A DNA stretch of 64,000 bases from Shinella sp. CPCC 101442 (GTDB lineage Bacteria; Pseudomonadota; Alphaproteobacteria; Rhizobiales; Rhizobiaceae), in contig NZ_JALIQS010000006.1 of the NCBI RefSeq assembly GCF_024704725.1, forward strand, positions 248,001 through 312,000. Direction: 5' to 3'. Both the position numbers and the translations under genes were made by a program. Numbering within the stretch: position 1 is the first letter of the stretch; each line of letters opens with the position of its first letter. Positions 56,961-64,000 of this stretch are shown piece by piece. A model generated the notes under the pieces. That model saw only the letters and a program-made list of their open reading frames with translations, had not been told where the DNA came from and did no database searches.

Positions 56961-57935
56961 CTATTTGCCAGCGTCGCCAATACAAACCTGTTGCTGGTGA
57001 TCAGGTATTGTCGGCTGCATGCGGGCGCAAAGCAGGTGTTCGTGCAGCCGCAGGACGGCCGGCGGCGCGGTGCGGAATTTCGGCAGGCCGAGATGATAGC
57101 CGTAGCCCGTCGCGAGACTGATGCGCCCGAGCTGCACGAGCGCGCCCGTGTCCAACTGCTCGGCGATGAGGCCGAGGCTGCCGAGCGCCACGCCGTCGCC
57201 GCTCAGCGCCGCATCGATGGCGAGCGCATAGGTGGAGAAGGTGAGATGCGGCCGGGGCGGCGGCATGCGCCGGAACGTCTCCGGCGCCACCCGCTCCAGC
57301 CAGGGGCGGAACGAGATCCAGTTGGCGTTGAAGCGCTCGTAGTCGATGAGATCGAGGCTGGCCAGATCCGCAAGGCTGACGGCGGTCGCATCGAGCCCCT
57401 TGCGGGCGATGTAGCCGGGCGCGGCGACGGGGGCCAGTTCTTCCGCCACAAGCAGCGTCAGGTCCCAGCGCGGGTGGTCGTCGGCCGCATAGAGGATCAC
57501 GAGGTCGTTGTTTTCGGAGGCGAGGTCCGCAGGACTGTCCGATGTGGTGAGCCGGATGGCGACGTCGGGATTGTCTCGGGAAAATTCGCGCAGGCGCTTT
57601 CCCAGCCATAGATGCGAGACCGAACCGCTGGCGGCAAGGGCGATGCTCGGCCCGGCGCCCATGCGAAAGGGTTCCAGGCTTTCCTCGAGATAATCGAGCG
57701 AGGCACGCACGCGCTGGAACAGTTTTTCGCCGCGCGGCGTCAACGTCAGGTTCTTGCCCCGGCGCGTGAAGAGCGGCGCGCCGAGATGGTCCTCAAGGCC
57801 CTTGATGCGGCGGCTGACGGCGGCCTGGGTGATGTTCAGTTCACGCCCCGCGCGGGAAAAGTTCATGTGACGGCAGGCGGCGTCGAAGACGCGGAAGGCT
57901 TCCAGGGGAATATGGGCGAGCAGAGTTGCTTTCAT
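56961..57935 (-). CDS. LysR-family transcriptional regulator
   Basis: A 324-residue LysR-type regulator with the helix-turn-helix at about 10-68 (AFRVFDAACRHMNFSRAGRELNITQAAVSRRIKGLEDHLG). This form is close to GcvA-type members. The effector domain follows from about 90. The gene is divergent from the alcohol-dehydrogenase gene; the starts are 93 bp apart, and two dyads with T-N11-A spacing lie between them. It is therefore likely to control the adjacent catabolic cassette, probably with a substrate-derived inducer. Confidence 0.9.
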   Translation of the reverse strand: MKATLLAHIPLEAFRVFDAACRHMNFSRAGRELNITQAAVSRRIKGLEDHLGAPLFTRRGKNLTLTPRGEKLFQRVRASLDYLEESLEPFRMGAGPSIALAASGSVSHLWLGKRLREFSRDNPDVAIRLTTSDSPADLASENNDLVILYAADDHPRWDLTLLVAEELAPVAAPGYIARKGLDATAVSLADLASLDLIDYERFNANWISFRPWLERVAPETFRRMPPPRPHLTFSTYALAIDAALSGDGVALGSLGLIAEQLDTGALVQLGRISLATGYGYHLGLPKFRTAPPAVLRLHEHLLCARMQPTIPDHQQQVCIGDAGK

Positions 57936-57961
57936 GATCTCAAGTTATCAAAAAGCCTGAA

Positions 57962-57989
57962 AAATCCAAGGATTTGAAAATCTGAAATC
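57962..57989. promoter_or_regulatory. Candidate LysR operator
   Basis: AAATCC-AA-GGATTT (57962-57975) and GATTT-N9-AAATC (57971-57989) overlap in the divergent promoter gap. The second has the T-N11-A spacing of LysR sites. Confidence 0.45.
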
Positions 57990-58028
57990 GTGATGCACGG
58001 TCTCGAAAATCACTTCCGGGGAATTTTC

Positions 58029-59171
58029 GTGACATTCGCAACATCGTTCGTGCCCGATATCCGTTTCGGCGAAGGCGTTCATGCCACCATCGCCTCCTCC
58101 GCCGGCGCGCTGGAAACCCGGAGCGCGCTCGTCGTCATCGATGGCTTTCTCGCCGCCAGCGGACTTGGAGAGCAGCTTGCCGCCCAGTTCGCGGCCGAAG
58201 GGATTGCGGCGGAGTTTTTCTCGAGTTTTGCCGGCGAGCCGAAGCTTGCGCATGTGCAGGCGGCGAGCGATGCGGCGCGCGGCAAGGATCTTGTCGTCGG
58301 CATCGGCGGCGGCTCGGCGCTGGATATCGCCAAGATCGCGGCTTGCGTGGCGGCGGCGGACAGCGATCCGATGCACTACGCGCTCGCCGCCAACCCGTTG
58401 CCGAAGAAGCCTCTGAGGAAGATCATGGTGCCGACGACGGCGGGCACCGGCTCGGAGACGTCAGCAACGACCATCTTCACCGGACCGGCGGGAAAGAAGC
58501 TCTGGATCTGGGGAGCGGAAACGAAGGCTGACCTCGTCCTGCTCGATCCCGCGCTGACGGTGACACTGCCGGCGAACCTGACGGCCTGGTGCGGCCTCGA
58601 TGCCTTCGTACACGCCTTCGAGGCCGCCACCAACCGCAATACCCATGCCGGCGCGACGCTCTACGCCCATGCGGCGCTGCGTCTACTGACGGAGGCGCTC
58701 GAGACGGCGGTGAAGAGCCCGGCAGATATCGAGGCACGGGGAAAGGTGCTGCTCGGCTCCTGCTATGCAGGTGTGGCCATCGACAATTGCGGCACGGCGA
58801 TCGCGCACAACATCAGCCATGCGCTGGCCGGCCTCGCTCCGGTTCACCACGGCCTTGCCACCGCCCTCGGCTTCGAGGCAACGCTGGCCTGGCTTGCCGA
58901 GGCCGACACGGCCGATCTCGCGGCCGCCGCCCGTGCTTGCGGCCTTTCCGATGCCGCGCTGCTGCCGGGCTTCGTCAGCGACCTCATGGACCGCTGCGGC
59001 ATCGTTCGCGCATTGCCGAAAGCCTTTGCCGATTTTTCCGCCGAAGACCTCGCCCGTGAGATGCGCGCGCCGGAAAACCAGCCGATGCGCCGCGCGACGA
59101 TCCGCGAGATTTCGGATGCCGATATCGACACGATGGCCGCCACGATGATGGCACTGCCAAGGACGCTTTGA
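58029..59171 (+). CDS. Iron-containing (group III) alcohol dehydrogenase
   Basis: A 380-residue Fe-ADH with the NAD domain VVGIGGGSALDIAKIAA and the metal-binding Asp and His residues in CGLDAFVHAFEAATNRNTHAG and LAPVHHGLA. It should oxidise an alcohol to an aldehyde, or reduce a carbonyl. The start chosen is GTG at 58029, with GGGGAA six bases upstream; an ATG at 57990 sits on the operator-like dyad and lacks a ribosome site. It leads the cassette with the aldehyde dehydrogenase 9 bp downstream. Confidence 0.88.
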   Translation: MTFATSFVPDIRFGEGVHATIASSAGALETRSALVVIDGFLAASGLGEQLAAQFAAEGIAAEFFSSFAGEPKLAHVQAASDAARGKDLVVGIGGGSALDIAKIAACVAAADSDPMHYALAANPLPKKPLRKIMVPTTAGTGSETSATTIFTGPAGKKLWIWGAETKADLVLLDPALTVTLPANLTAWCGLDAFVHAFEAATNRNTHAGATLYAHAALRLLTEALETAVKSPADIEARGKVLLGSCYAGVAIDNCGTAIAHNISHALAGLAPVHHGLATALGFEATLAWLAEADTADLAAAARACGLSDAALLPGFVSDLMDRCGIVRALPKAFADFSAEDLAREMRAPENQPMRRATIREISDADIDTMAATMMALPRTL

Positions 59172-59180
59172 GGACCCGCC

Positions 59181-60680
59181 ATGACCGAACAGTTTAGCCG
59201 TGCCTACTGGGAACAGCGCCTTGCCGGCCTGTCGCTCGCTCGCGGGCATTTCATCGATGGCAAGGTCGAGCCGGCAAGATCCGGCCGCACCTTCACGCGC
59301 ACCCGCCCGATGGACGGGAAGCCGGGTGCCGTGCTGGCGCAGGGCGATGTCCAGGATGTCGATCTGGCCGTGGCCTCGGCCCGCAAGGCCTTTGCCAGCG
59401 GGGTGTGGCGTGGCAGGGAGCCGCTGGAGAAGAAGAAGGTCATGCTGCGCTGGGCGGAGTTGATCCGCGCTCACGGCGAGGAGCTGGCGCTTCTGGAAAC
59501 GCTCGATGTCGGCAAGCCTGTGCAGGCGTCGCTCGGCGTGGATGTACGGCTCTGCGCCGACGGTATCCAGTATTACGGCGAGATGATCGACAAGATGTAT
59601 GACGAGATCGCGCCGACCGGACCGAAGGCCCGGGCACTGGTGCGCAAGGTGCCGCTCGGCGTTATCGCGGCGATCACGCCGTGGAACTATCCGATGATCA
59701 TCGATGCCTGGAAGCTCGGGCCGGCGATCGCAGCAGGCAATTCCGTCGTGCTGAAGCCGGCCGAACAGTCGTCGCTTTCGGCGCTGAAGCTTGCCGAACT
59801 TGCCGTCGAGGCGGGGCTTCCCGTCGGCGTCTTCAACGTCGTCACCGGCTTTGGCGAAGAGGTGGGCAAGCCGCTGGCGCTGCATCAGGATGTCGATATG
59901 GTCGCCTTTACGGGCTCGACCGAGGTGGGCAAGCTGGTCATGGGCTATGCGGCGCAATCGAACCTCAAGCGCGTGGCGCTGGAACTTGGCGGCAAGTCGC
60001 CGCTCGTGGTTTTCGAGGATGCCGATCTCGATGCGGCGGCCAGTGCCGCCGCCTGGGGCTGCTTCTACAATTCCGGCGAGACCTGCCATGCCGCCACGCG
60101 CCTCGTCGTGCAGCGCTCGGTGCAGGACGAGTTGATCGGAAAAATCGAGGCGGTGGTGAAGCGCGAGATCGCGCTGGCCCATCCCTTCGAGCCCTCGGCG
60201 CAGATCGGCGCGCTGATCGAGGCGGAGCATATGGAGAAGGTGCTCGGCCTCATCGCAACAGGTGAGAAGGACGGCGGCCGCCGCGCCTTTGGGGCGGAGC
60301 GGGTGTTGTCGGAGACGGGTGGCTACTACGTCTCGCCCGGTGTCATCACCGATGTGACGAACGACATGCGCATCGCCCGGCAGGAGATATTCGGGCCTGT
60401 GCTGGCCGCCATCGCCTTCGATACGGAGGAGGAGGCGCTCGCCATTGCCAATGACACGATCTACGGCCTTGCCGGCGCGGTCTTCACCCGTGACATGGAC
60501 CGCGCGCATCGGTTTTCAGAAAGCATCCATGCCGGCACGGTCTGGATCAACACCTATGACATGTCGAATTTCGCGACGCCCTTCGGCGGCTTCAAGCAGT
60601 CCGGTTTCGGCCGCGACCGCTCGGTGCATGCGATCGACAAATACTGCGACTACAAGACGATCTGGCAGCAGTTCAACTGA
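59181..60680 (+). CDS. Aldehyde dehydrogenase (PuuC-like)
   Basis: A 499-residue NAD(P)-dependent ALDH. The catalytic Cys is C302 in NSGETCHAATR, the general base is E268 in ALELGGKS, and N169 is in ITPWNYP. The opening AYWEQRLAGLSLARGHFIDGK and the ending GRDRSVHAIDKYCDYKTIWQQF closely resemble PuuC-type enzymes that oxidise gamma-glutamyl-amino- or amino-aldehydes. The substrate here is inferred to be the aldehyde made by the upstream alcohol dehydrogenase. It is 9 bp after that gene and 71 bp before the enolase-superfamily gene. Confidence 0.9.
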   Translation: MTEQFSRAYWEQRLAGLSLARGHFIDGKVEPARSGRTFTRTRPMDGKPGAVLAQGDVQDVDLAVASARKAFASGVWRGREPLEKKKVMLRWAELIRAHGEELALLETLDVGKPVQASLGVDVRLCADGIQYYGEMIDKMYDEIAPTGPKARALVRKVPLGVIAAITPWNYPMIIDAWKLGPAIAAGNSVVLKPAEQSSLSALKLAELAVEAGLPVGVFNVVTGFGEEVGKPLALHQDVDMVAFTGSTEVGKLVMGYAAQSNLKRVALELGGKSPLVVFEDADLDAAASAAAWGCFYNSGETCHAATRLVVQRSVQDELIGKIEAVVKREIALAHPFEPSAQIGALIEAEHMEKVLGLIATGEKDGGRRAFGAERVLSETGGYYVSPGVITDVTNDMRIARQEIFGPVLAAIAFDTEEEALAIANDTIYGLAGAVFTRDMDRAHRFSESIHAGTVWINTYDMSNFATPFGGFKQSGFGRDRSVHAIDKYCDYKTIWQQFN

Positions 60681-60751
60681 GCTGTTGTTTTCGCAATTCC
60701 TACGGAAAACCGCTTCACACGTTTCCTGGAACTGCTTTTGAGGGAGGGCGC

Positions 60752-61876
60752 ATGAGCAAGATCGTTTCCATCGGGATCAGTCATCACCGGCTGCCGCTCG
60801 ATCCGCCGTTCAAGGCGAGCTGGGATGGCCGTCCCCGCCGGCATTTCGATGCGACGATCGTGCGCGTGACGGATGACGAGGGCCGCGAGGGCATCGGCTC
60901 CGGTGATTTGATGAAAGGCTTCGAAGGCCACGAGGACCTGTTCATCGGGCAGGATCCGCGCCATCTCGAGCGGCACTACGAGGTGCTGTCGCATATCAAT
61001 TTCCACTACGGCCGCTGCTGGCCGCTCGACATCGCGCTTTGGGATCTCGCGGGCAAGGTGACGGGCGAACCGGTCTGGCGCATGCTGGGCGGGCGGGCCG
61101 ATCGGGTGCGGCTCTACGCCTCCTCCGGCGTGCTGCGTGCGCCCTCGGCGATGGCGGATCAGGCCGAGCGCTATATCGCGGAAGGTTTTCCGGCGATGAA
61201 GGTGCGGTTTTCCTCCTCCGCAGGCGGGCGCCATGGCTGGCGCGACGATGTGAAGGCGCTGGAGGCCATTCGCGCGCGCGTCGGCGACCGGCTGGAACTG
61301 ATGGTCGATTGCAACCAGGGTTGGCGCATGCCGTGGGACACCACGCTGCCCTGGACTTTCAAGGATGCGCTGGTCGTGGCGCGCGAACTGGAACGGCTCG
61401 GTATCTACTGGATGGAGGAACCGCTGCACCGCTCCGACCGCAAGGGCATGAAGGCGCTGAAGGAGGCGACGGATATCCGCATCGCAGGCGGTGAAATGAC
61501 GCGTGAACTCTACGAGTTCCGCGACATCATCGAGGAACGCGCCTTCGATGTCATCCAGCCCGACGTGGCGCTGGTCGGTGGCATCACCGGCTGCCGGCGG
61601 CTGGCCCTCCAGGCGCGCGAGGCGGGTGTCACCTTCACCCCGCATTCCTGGACCAACGGCATCGGCGTGCTGGCCAATGCGCATCTGACGGCCGGAGCAG
61701 GGGACGCACCCTTCCTCGAATATCCCTATGACGCGCCGGAATGGAGCGAGGAGCGCCGCGACTATCCGCTTGTTTCACCGCTTCGCCACGAGAATGGCTG
61801 GCTGCTGCTTGGCGAAGCGCCGGGTCTTGGCATCACGCTCGACGAGGAACGGCTCAAGGCGACCCGTATCGGCTGA
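60752..61876 (+). CDS. Mandelate racemase/muconate lactonizing family enzyme
   Basis: A 374-residue enolase-superfamily enzyme. The metal ligands are D186 (with N188 in VDCNQG), E222 or E223 (MEEPL) and E248 (GGEMT). The acid-base dyad is D271 (QPDVAL) and H298 (TPHSW), the pattern of the mandelate-racemase subgroup. On the other face is K150-V-R152 in the place of the usual K-x-K. It could be a sugar-acid or hydroxy-acid dehydratase or racemase. It lies in the LysR cassette after the aldehyde dehydrogenase. Confidence 0.87.
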   Translation: MSKIVSIGISHHRLPLDPPFKASWDGRPRRHFDATIVRVTDDEGREGIGSGDLMKGFEGHEDLFIGQDPRHLERHYEVLSHINFHYGRCWPLDIALWDLAGKVTGEPVWRMLGGRADRVRLYASSGVLRAPSAMADQAERYIAEGFPAMKVRFSSSAGGRHGWRDDVKALEAIRARVGDRLELMVDCNQGWRMPWDTTLPWTFKDALVVARELERLGIYWMEEPLHRSDRKGMKALKEATDIRIAGGEMTRELYEFRDIIEERAFDVIQPDVALVGGITGCRRLALQAREAGVTFTPHSWTNGIGVLANAHLTAGAGDAPFLEYPYDAPEWSEERRDYPLVSPLRHENGWLLLGEAPGLGITLDEERLKATRIG

Positions 61877-61949
61877 GACGCTTCGCCCTCTTGACATCCG
61901 CCCCGTGGAGGCCGACTTCACGGGGAGAAGGACGCGAAGGAGACGAGCC

Positions 61950-62699
61950 ATGAGCGAGGCAGCCCGCACGACGATCGACCAGGCGGAAGTCGACCGCTTT
62001 TCGGCGATGGCCGCCGAGTGGTGGGACCCGACGGGCAAGTTCCGCCCGCTGCACAAGTTCAACCCCGTTCGCCTCACCTATATCCGCGATCTCGTTTCGG
62101 CCCAGTTCGGCCGCGACCCGAAGGCGCATCGTCCGTTGGAGGGCCTGCGTATCCTCGATATCGGCTGCGGCGGTGGCCTGCTCTCCGAGCCGATGGCACG
62201 CATGGGGGCGGAGGTGCTCGGCGCAGACGCGTCCGAAAAGAACATCGGCATCGCCAAGGCCCATGCGGCCGGCAGCGGCGTTCCCGTCGACTACCGCGCG
62301 GTGACGGCCGAGGCGCTGGCTGAGGCTGGCGAGACCTTCGACGTCGTGCTCAACATGGAAGTGGTCGAGCATGTCTCCGATGTCGAGTTCTTCCTCACCA
62401 CCTGTGCCTCCATGGTGCGTCCGGGCGGCATGACGTTCGTCGCCACGATCAACCGCACGATGAAGGCGGCGGCGCTTGCGATCTTCGCGGCGGAAAACGT
62501 GCTGCGCTGGTTGCCGCGCGGCACGCATCAATATGAGAAGCTGGTGCGTCCGGAAGAGATCGAGAAGCCGCTCACGGCATCCGGCCTGACGGTGACGGAC
62601 CGCACCGGCGTGTTCTTCAATCCGCTCTTGAACCAGTGGAACCTGTCGAAGGACATGGATGTGAACTACATGCTAGTGGCGCGTCGCGCGTCGGCCTGA
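61950..62699 (+). CDS. ubiG: Ubiquinone biosynthesis O-methyltransferase UbiG
   Basis: SAM-dependent enzyme that adds the two O-methyl groups of ubiquinone; 249 residues. The SAM motif [15 protein letters not shown] begins near residue 69. The opening [29 protein letters not shown] and the [20 protein letters not shown] motif are typical of UbiG. The ATG at 61950 follows AAGGAG; a longer frame runs into the preceding gene. It abuts the convergent DUF3291 gene with no gap. Confidence 0.95.
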   Translation: MSEAARTTIDQAEVDRFSAMAAEWWDPTGKFRPLHKFNPVRLTYIRDLVSAQFGRDPKAHRPLEGLRILDIGCGGGLLSEPMARMGAEVLGADASEKNIGIAKAHAAGSGVPVDYRAVTAEALAEAGETFDVVLNMEVVEHVSDVEFFLTTCASMVRPGGMTFVATINRTMKAAALAIFAAENVLRWLPRGTHQYEKLVRPEEIEKPLTASGLTVTDRTGVFFNPLLNQWNLSKDMDVNYMLVARRASA

Positions 62700-63278
62700 T
62701 CAGGCCTTCAGCGTTTTCACGACGGCCAACAGCGCTTCCTGACCAGTGGCATTGCGGCCGGCGATCGCTTTCACATTGTCGCGGTCGATGGTTATGGCAT
62801 TGCCATGGGGACAGAACGGCGCCTTGAAGGTAAAGGCGCGTGGTGTCGATCCGTCGTCGTGCAGAGATTCCAGACGCTCGGCACCGTCGGCCCAGCTGGG
62901 TCGCGTATCCTCCCCGACCCACCAGAGCACCAGTGCCGGCCAGGCCTGACGCTGGTTCCAGTTGCGGGCGTGTTTCAAGGCGTCGGCGTGCACGCCGCTA
63001 TAGGTGAAGGCCATCAGGGCTTCGAGGCCGGTCCAGAGCGAGAGCGAGGAGGGGGCGTCGTCGAAGCCGCTCTCTTTGATGAAACGCGGATAGACCTTTT
63101 CGCCCCAGCTTTCCGGTCCCGGCTCGCCGTCATAGCCCGAGCGGCCGAGATATCCTTCCGCCCGGCGCGCCGCCTCGAAATTCAAGGGTTCACGCAGGCG
63201 AAACCCCTCGACGCGCGGGCTTTCATACGCATCGACATGGAGACCGAAATTGTAGACGGCGAGATGGTGGCCGCGCAT
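62700..63278 (-). CDS. DUF3291-family protein
   Basis: A 192-residue protein of the DUF3291 family, with an ABM-like (antibiotic-biosynthesis-monooxygenase-type) fold. The characteristic part is WPALVLWWVGEDTRPSWADGAERL, followed by GSTPRAFTFKAPF. A role in redox or monooxygenase reactions is possible, but not shown. Its start codon overlaps the stop of the DUF1178 gene (ATGA), so the two are coupled, and the end abuts ubiG. Confidence 0.8.
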   Translation of the reverse strand: MRGHHLAVYNFGLHVDAYESPRVEGFRLREPLNFEAARRAEGYLGRSGYDGEPGPESWGEKVYPRFIKESGFDDAPSSLSLWTGLEALMAFTYSGVHADALKHARNWNQRQAWPALVLWWVGEDTRPSWADGAERLESLHDDGSTPRAFTFKAPFCPHGNAITIDRDNVKAIAGRNATGQEALLAVVKTLKA

Positions 63279-63706
63279 CAGTTGGTGTCGTCAGGCAGGA
63301 TGGGCAGGGGCGCGATCTCGACGCCTTCGTCCAGCAGGTCACGAACCTCTTCGGCCGATGCCTTGCCGATCAGGCCGCGCTGCTCGGTTTCGCCGTAGTG
63401 GATCTTGCGGGCCTCTTCCGGGAAGCGTTCGCCGACATCCTCGGAATTGGCGCGGATCGTCGTGACGATCTCGCGCAGCTTGTTTATCATTTCCTTCTGG
63501 CCGGCCTGCATGACCATCTCCTGCCGCGTCTCCTTCTTGCGCGCCGTCGAGACGGAAGGCGCCATCAGGCGCTTGGCGACATGGGCGGAGCCGCAGGTCG
63601 GACAGGAGACGAGCGCCATCTTCTGCTGGCGGTCGAAATCGTCCGCCGAGCCGAACCACCCTTCGAAGGTGTGGCCGTTGTCGCAGGAGAGTTCGTAGCG
63701 GATCAA
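63278..63706 (-). CDS. DUF1178-family zinc-ribbon-like protein
   Basis: A 142-residue protein that starts MIRYELSCDNGHTFEGWFGSADDFDRQ and has a CPTCG pair (VSCPTCGSAHVAKRLMAPS) with the N-terminal Cys-x-x-x-His as a possible metal site. The rest is a polar helical domain. DUF1178 genes lie next to nitrilase genes in rhizobia, as here. The start overlaps the nitrilase stop (ATGA). Function unknown. Confidence 0.85.
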   Translation of the reverse strand: MIRYELSCDNGHTFEGWFGSADDFDRQQKMALVSCPTCGSAHVAKRLMAPSVSTARKKETRQEMVMQAGQKEMINKLREIVTTIRANSEDVGERFPEEARKIHYGETEQRGLIGKASAEEVRDLLDEGVEIAPLPILPDDTN

Positions 63707-64000
63707 GCGGCAACGCCTCCCTTCGCGGGCGCACCCGATACCTCGAGGGTGAAGGCGCGGCCGTTGCGCAGATTGGGGATCTTGTCGTGTGCGGCCTTGA
63801 CGGCGGCGATGTCGATGTCGGCCAGCACGATGGCCTCTCCCGTGCCGCCGGCGGAGCCAAGCACGCGGCCCCAGGGGTCGATGATCATGGAATGGCCGAA
63901 GGTCTCGCGGCCATCCTCATGCACGCCCGCCTGTGCCGCGGCGATGATATAAACGCCGTTCTCGATGGCACGCGCCCGCAGCAGCGTTTCCCAATGGGCC
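63703..64000 (-). CDS. Carbon-nitrogen hydrolase (nitrilase family), C-terminal part
   Basis: The open frame reaches the end of the window, so the gene starts outside it; 98 residues remain. They match the C-terminal part of Nit1/Nit2-type hydrolases: TLLRARAIENGVYIIAAAQAG, then GHSMIIDPWGRVLGSAGGTGEAIVLADID, and KIPNLRNGRAF. The Glu-Lys-Cys triad of the family lies mostly upstream and is not visible, so the exact activity (omega-amidase or other) cannot be judged. It is coupled to the DUF1178 gene. Confidence 0.88.
   Translation of the reverse strand, partial: AHWETLLRARAIENGVYIIAAAQAGVHEDGRETFGHSMIIDPWGRVLGSAGGTGEAIVLADIDIAAVKAAHDKIPNLRNGRAFTLEVSGAPAKGGVAA

Overview
The window is about 64 kb of dense, high-GC chromosome from an alphaproteobacterium, almost certainly a member of the Rhizobiales and most likely Rhizobiaceae. 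The evidence is the linked order sdhCDAB - Omp19-type inhibitor - zapE - mdh - sucCDAB - lpdA, the order hemC-hemD-Mic60-like-hemY opposite tsaD-gpsA, the order xerC - RecF-like ATPase - priA - membrane protein - atpHAGDC, and a Rhizobiales-style intergenic palindrome. The genus cannot be fixed from sequence reading alone. I see no prophage, insertion sequence, CRISPR array, tRNA or rRNA. This is mostly core chromosome.

Layout. 1-3.8 kb: the end of a periplasmic binding protein and a tctCBA tripartite tricarboxylate transporter. 3.9-5.8 kb: a 54-residue protein between two strong hairpins, an intergenic palindromic repeat and a TerC/DUF475 membrane protein with a long leader. 5.8-12.2 kb: Dcp-type peptidase, a Tat-exported PhoD phosphatase with two Pho-box-like repeats upstream, TypA/BipA and a GNAT acetyltransferase. 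12.2-15.2 kb: a secreted unknown, Ppa, YggT, a class I glutamine amidotransferase and a TerB-like protein. 15.2-23.9 kb: the heme cluster on the minus strand, then tsaD, gpsA, YciI, EVE, a methyltransferase and a convergent secreted basic protein. 24.2-41.4 kb: a TCA-cycle region on the plus strand with five small unrelated genes inserted between sucB and lpdA. 41.5-48.1 kb: DUF2867, a GumN/TraB-like protein, xerC, the RecF-like ATPase, priA and a small membrane protein. 48.3-53.5 kb: the F1 ATP synthase operon atpHAGDC. 53.7-57 kb: a manC/xanB-type enzyme and three envelope-type unknowns. 57-61.9 kb: a LysR-controlled catabolic cassette (iron alcohol dehydrogenase, aldehyde dehydrogenase, mandelate-racemase-type enolase). 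61.9-64 kb: ubiG, DUF3291, DUF1178 and a truncated nitrilase-family hydrolase.

Together these genes give the central oxidative route: succinate dehydrogenase, malate dehydrogenase, succinyl-CoA ligase and the 2-oxoglutarate dehydrogenase complex, feeding a respiratory chain supported by heme and ubiquinone synthesis and an F1Fo ATPase. Around them sit transporters and one peripheral catabolic operon. No clearly new multigene system is visible. The signals most worth testing are regulatory: a structured sucD-sucA spacer, tandem Pho-box-like repeats before phoD, exact CtrA-type boxes, hairpins inside the atp operon, and the leader of the TerC gene.
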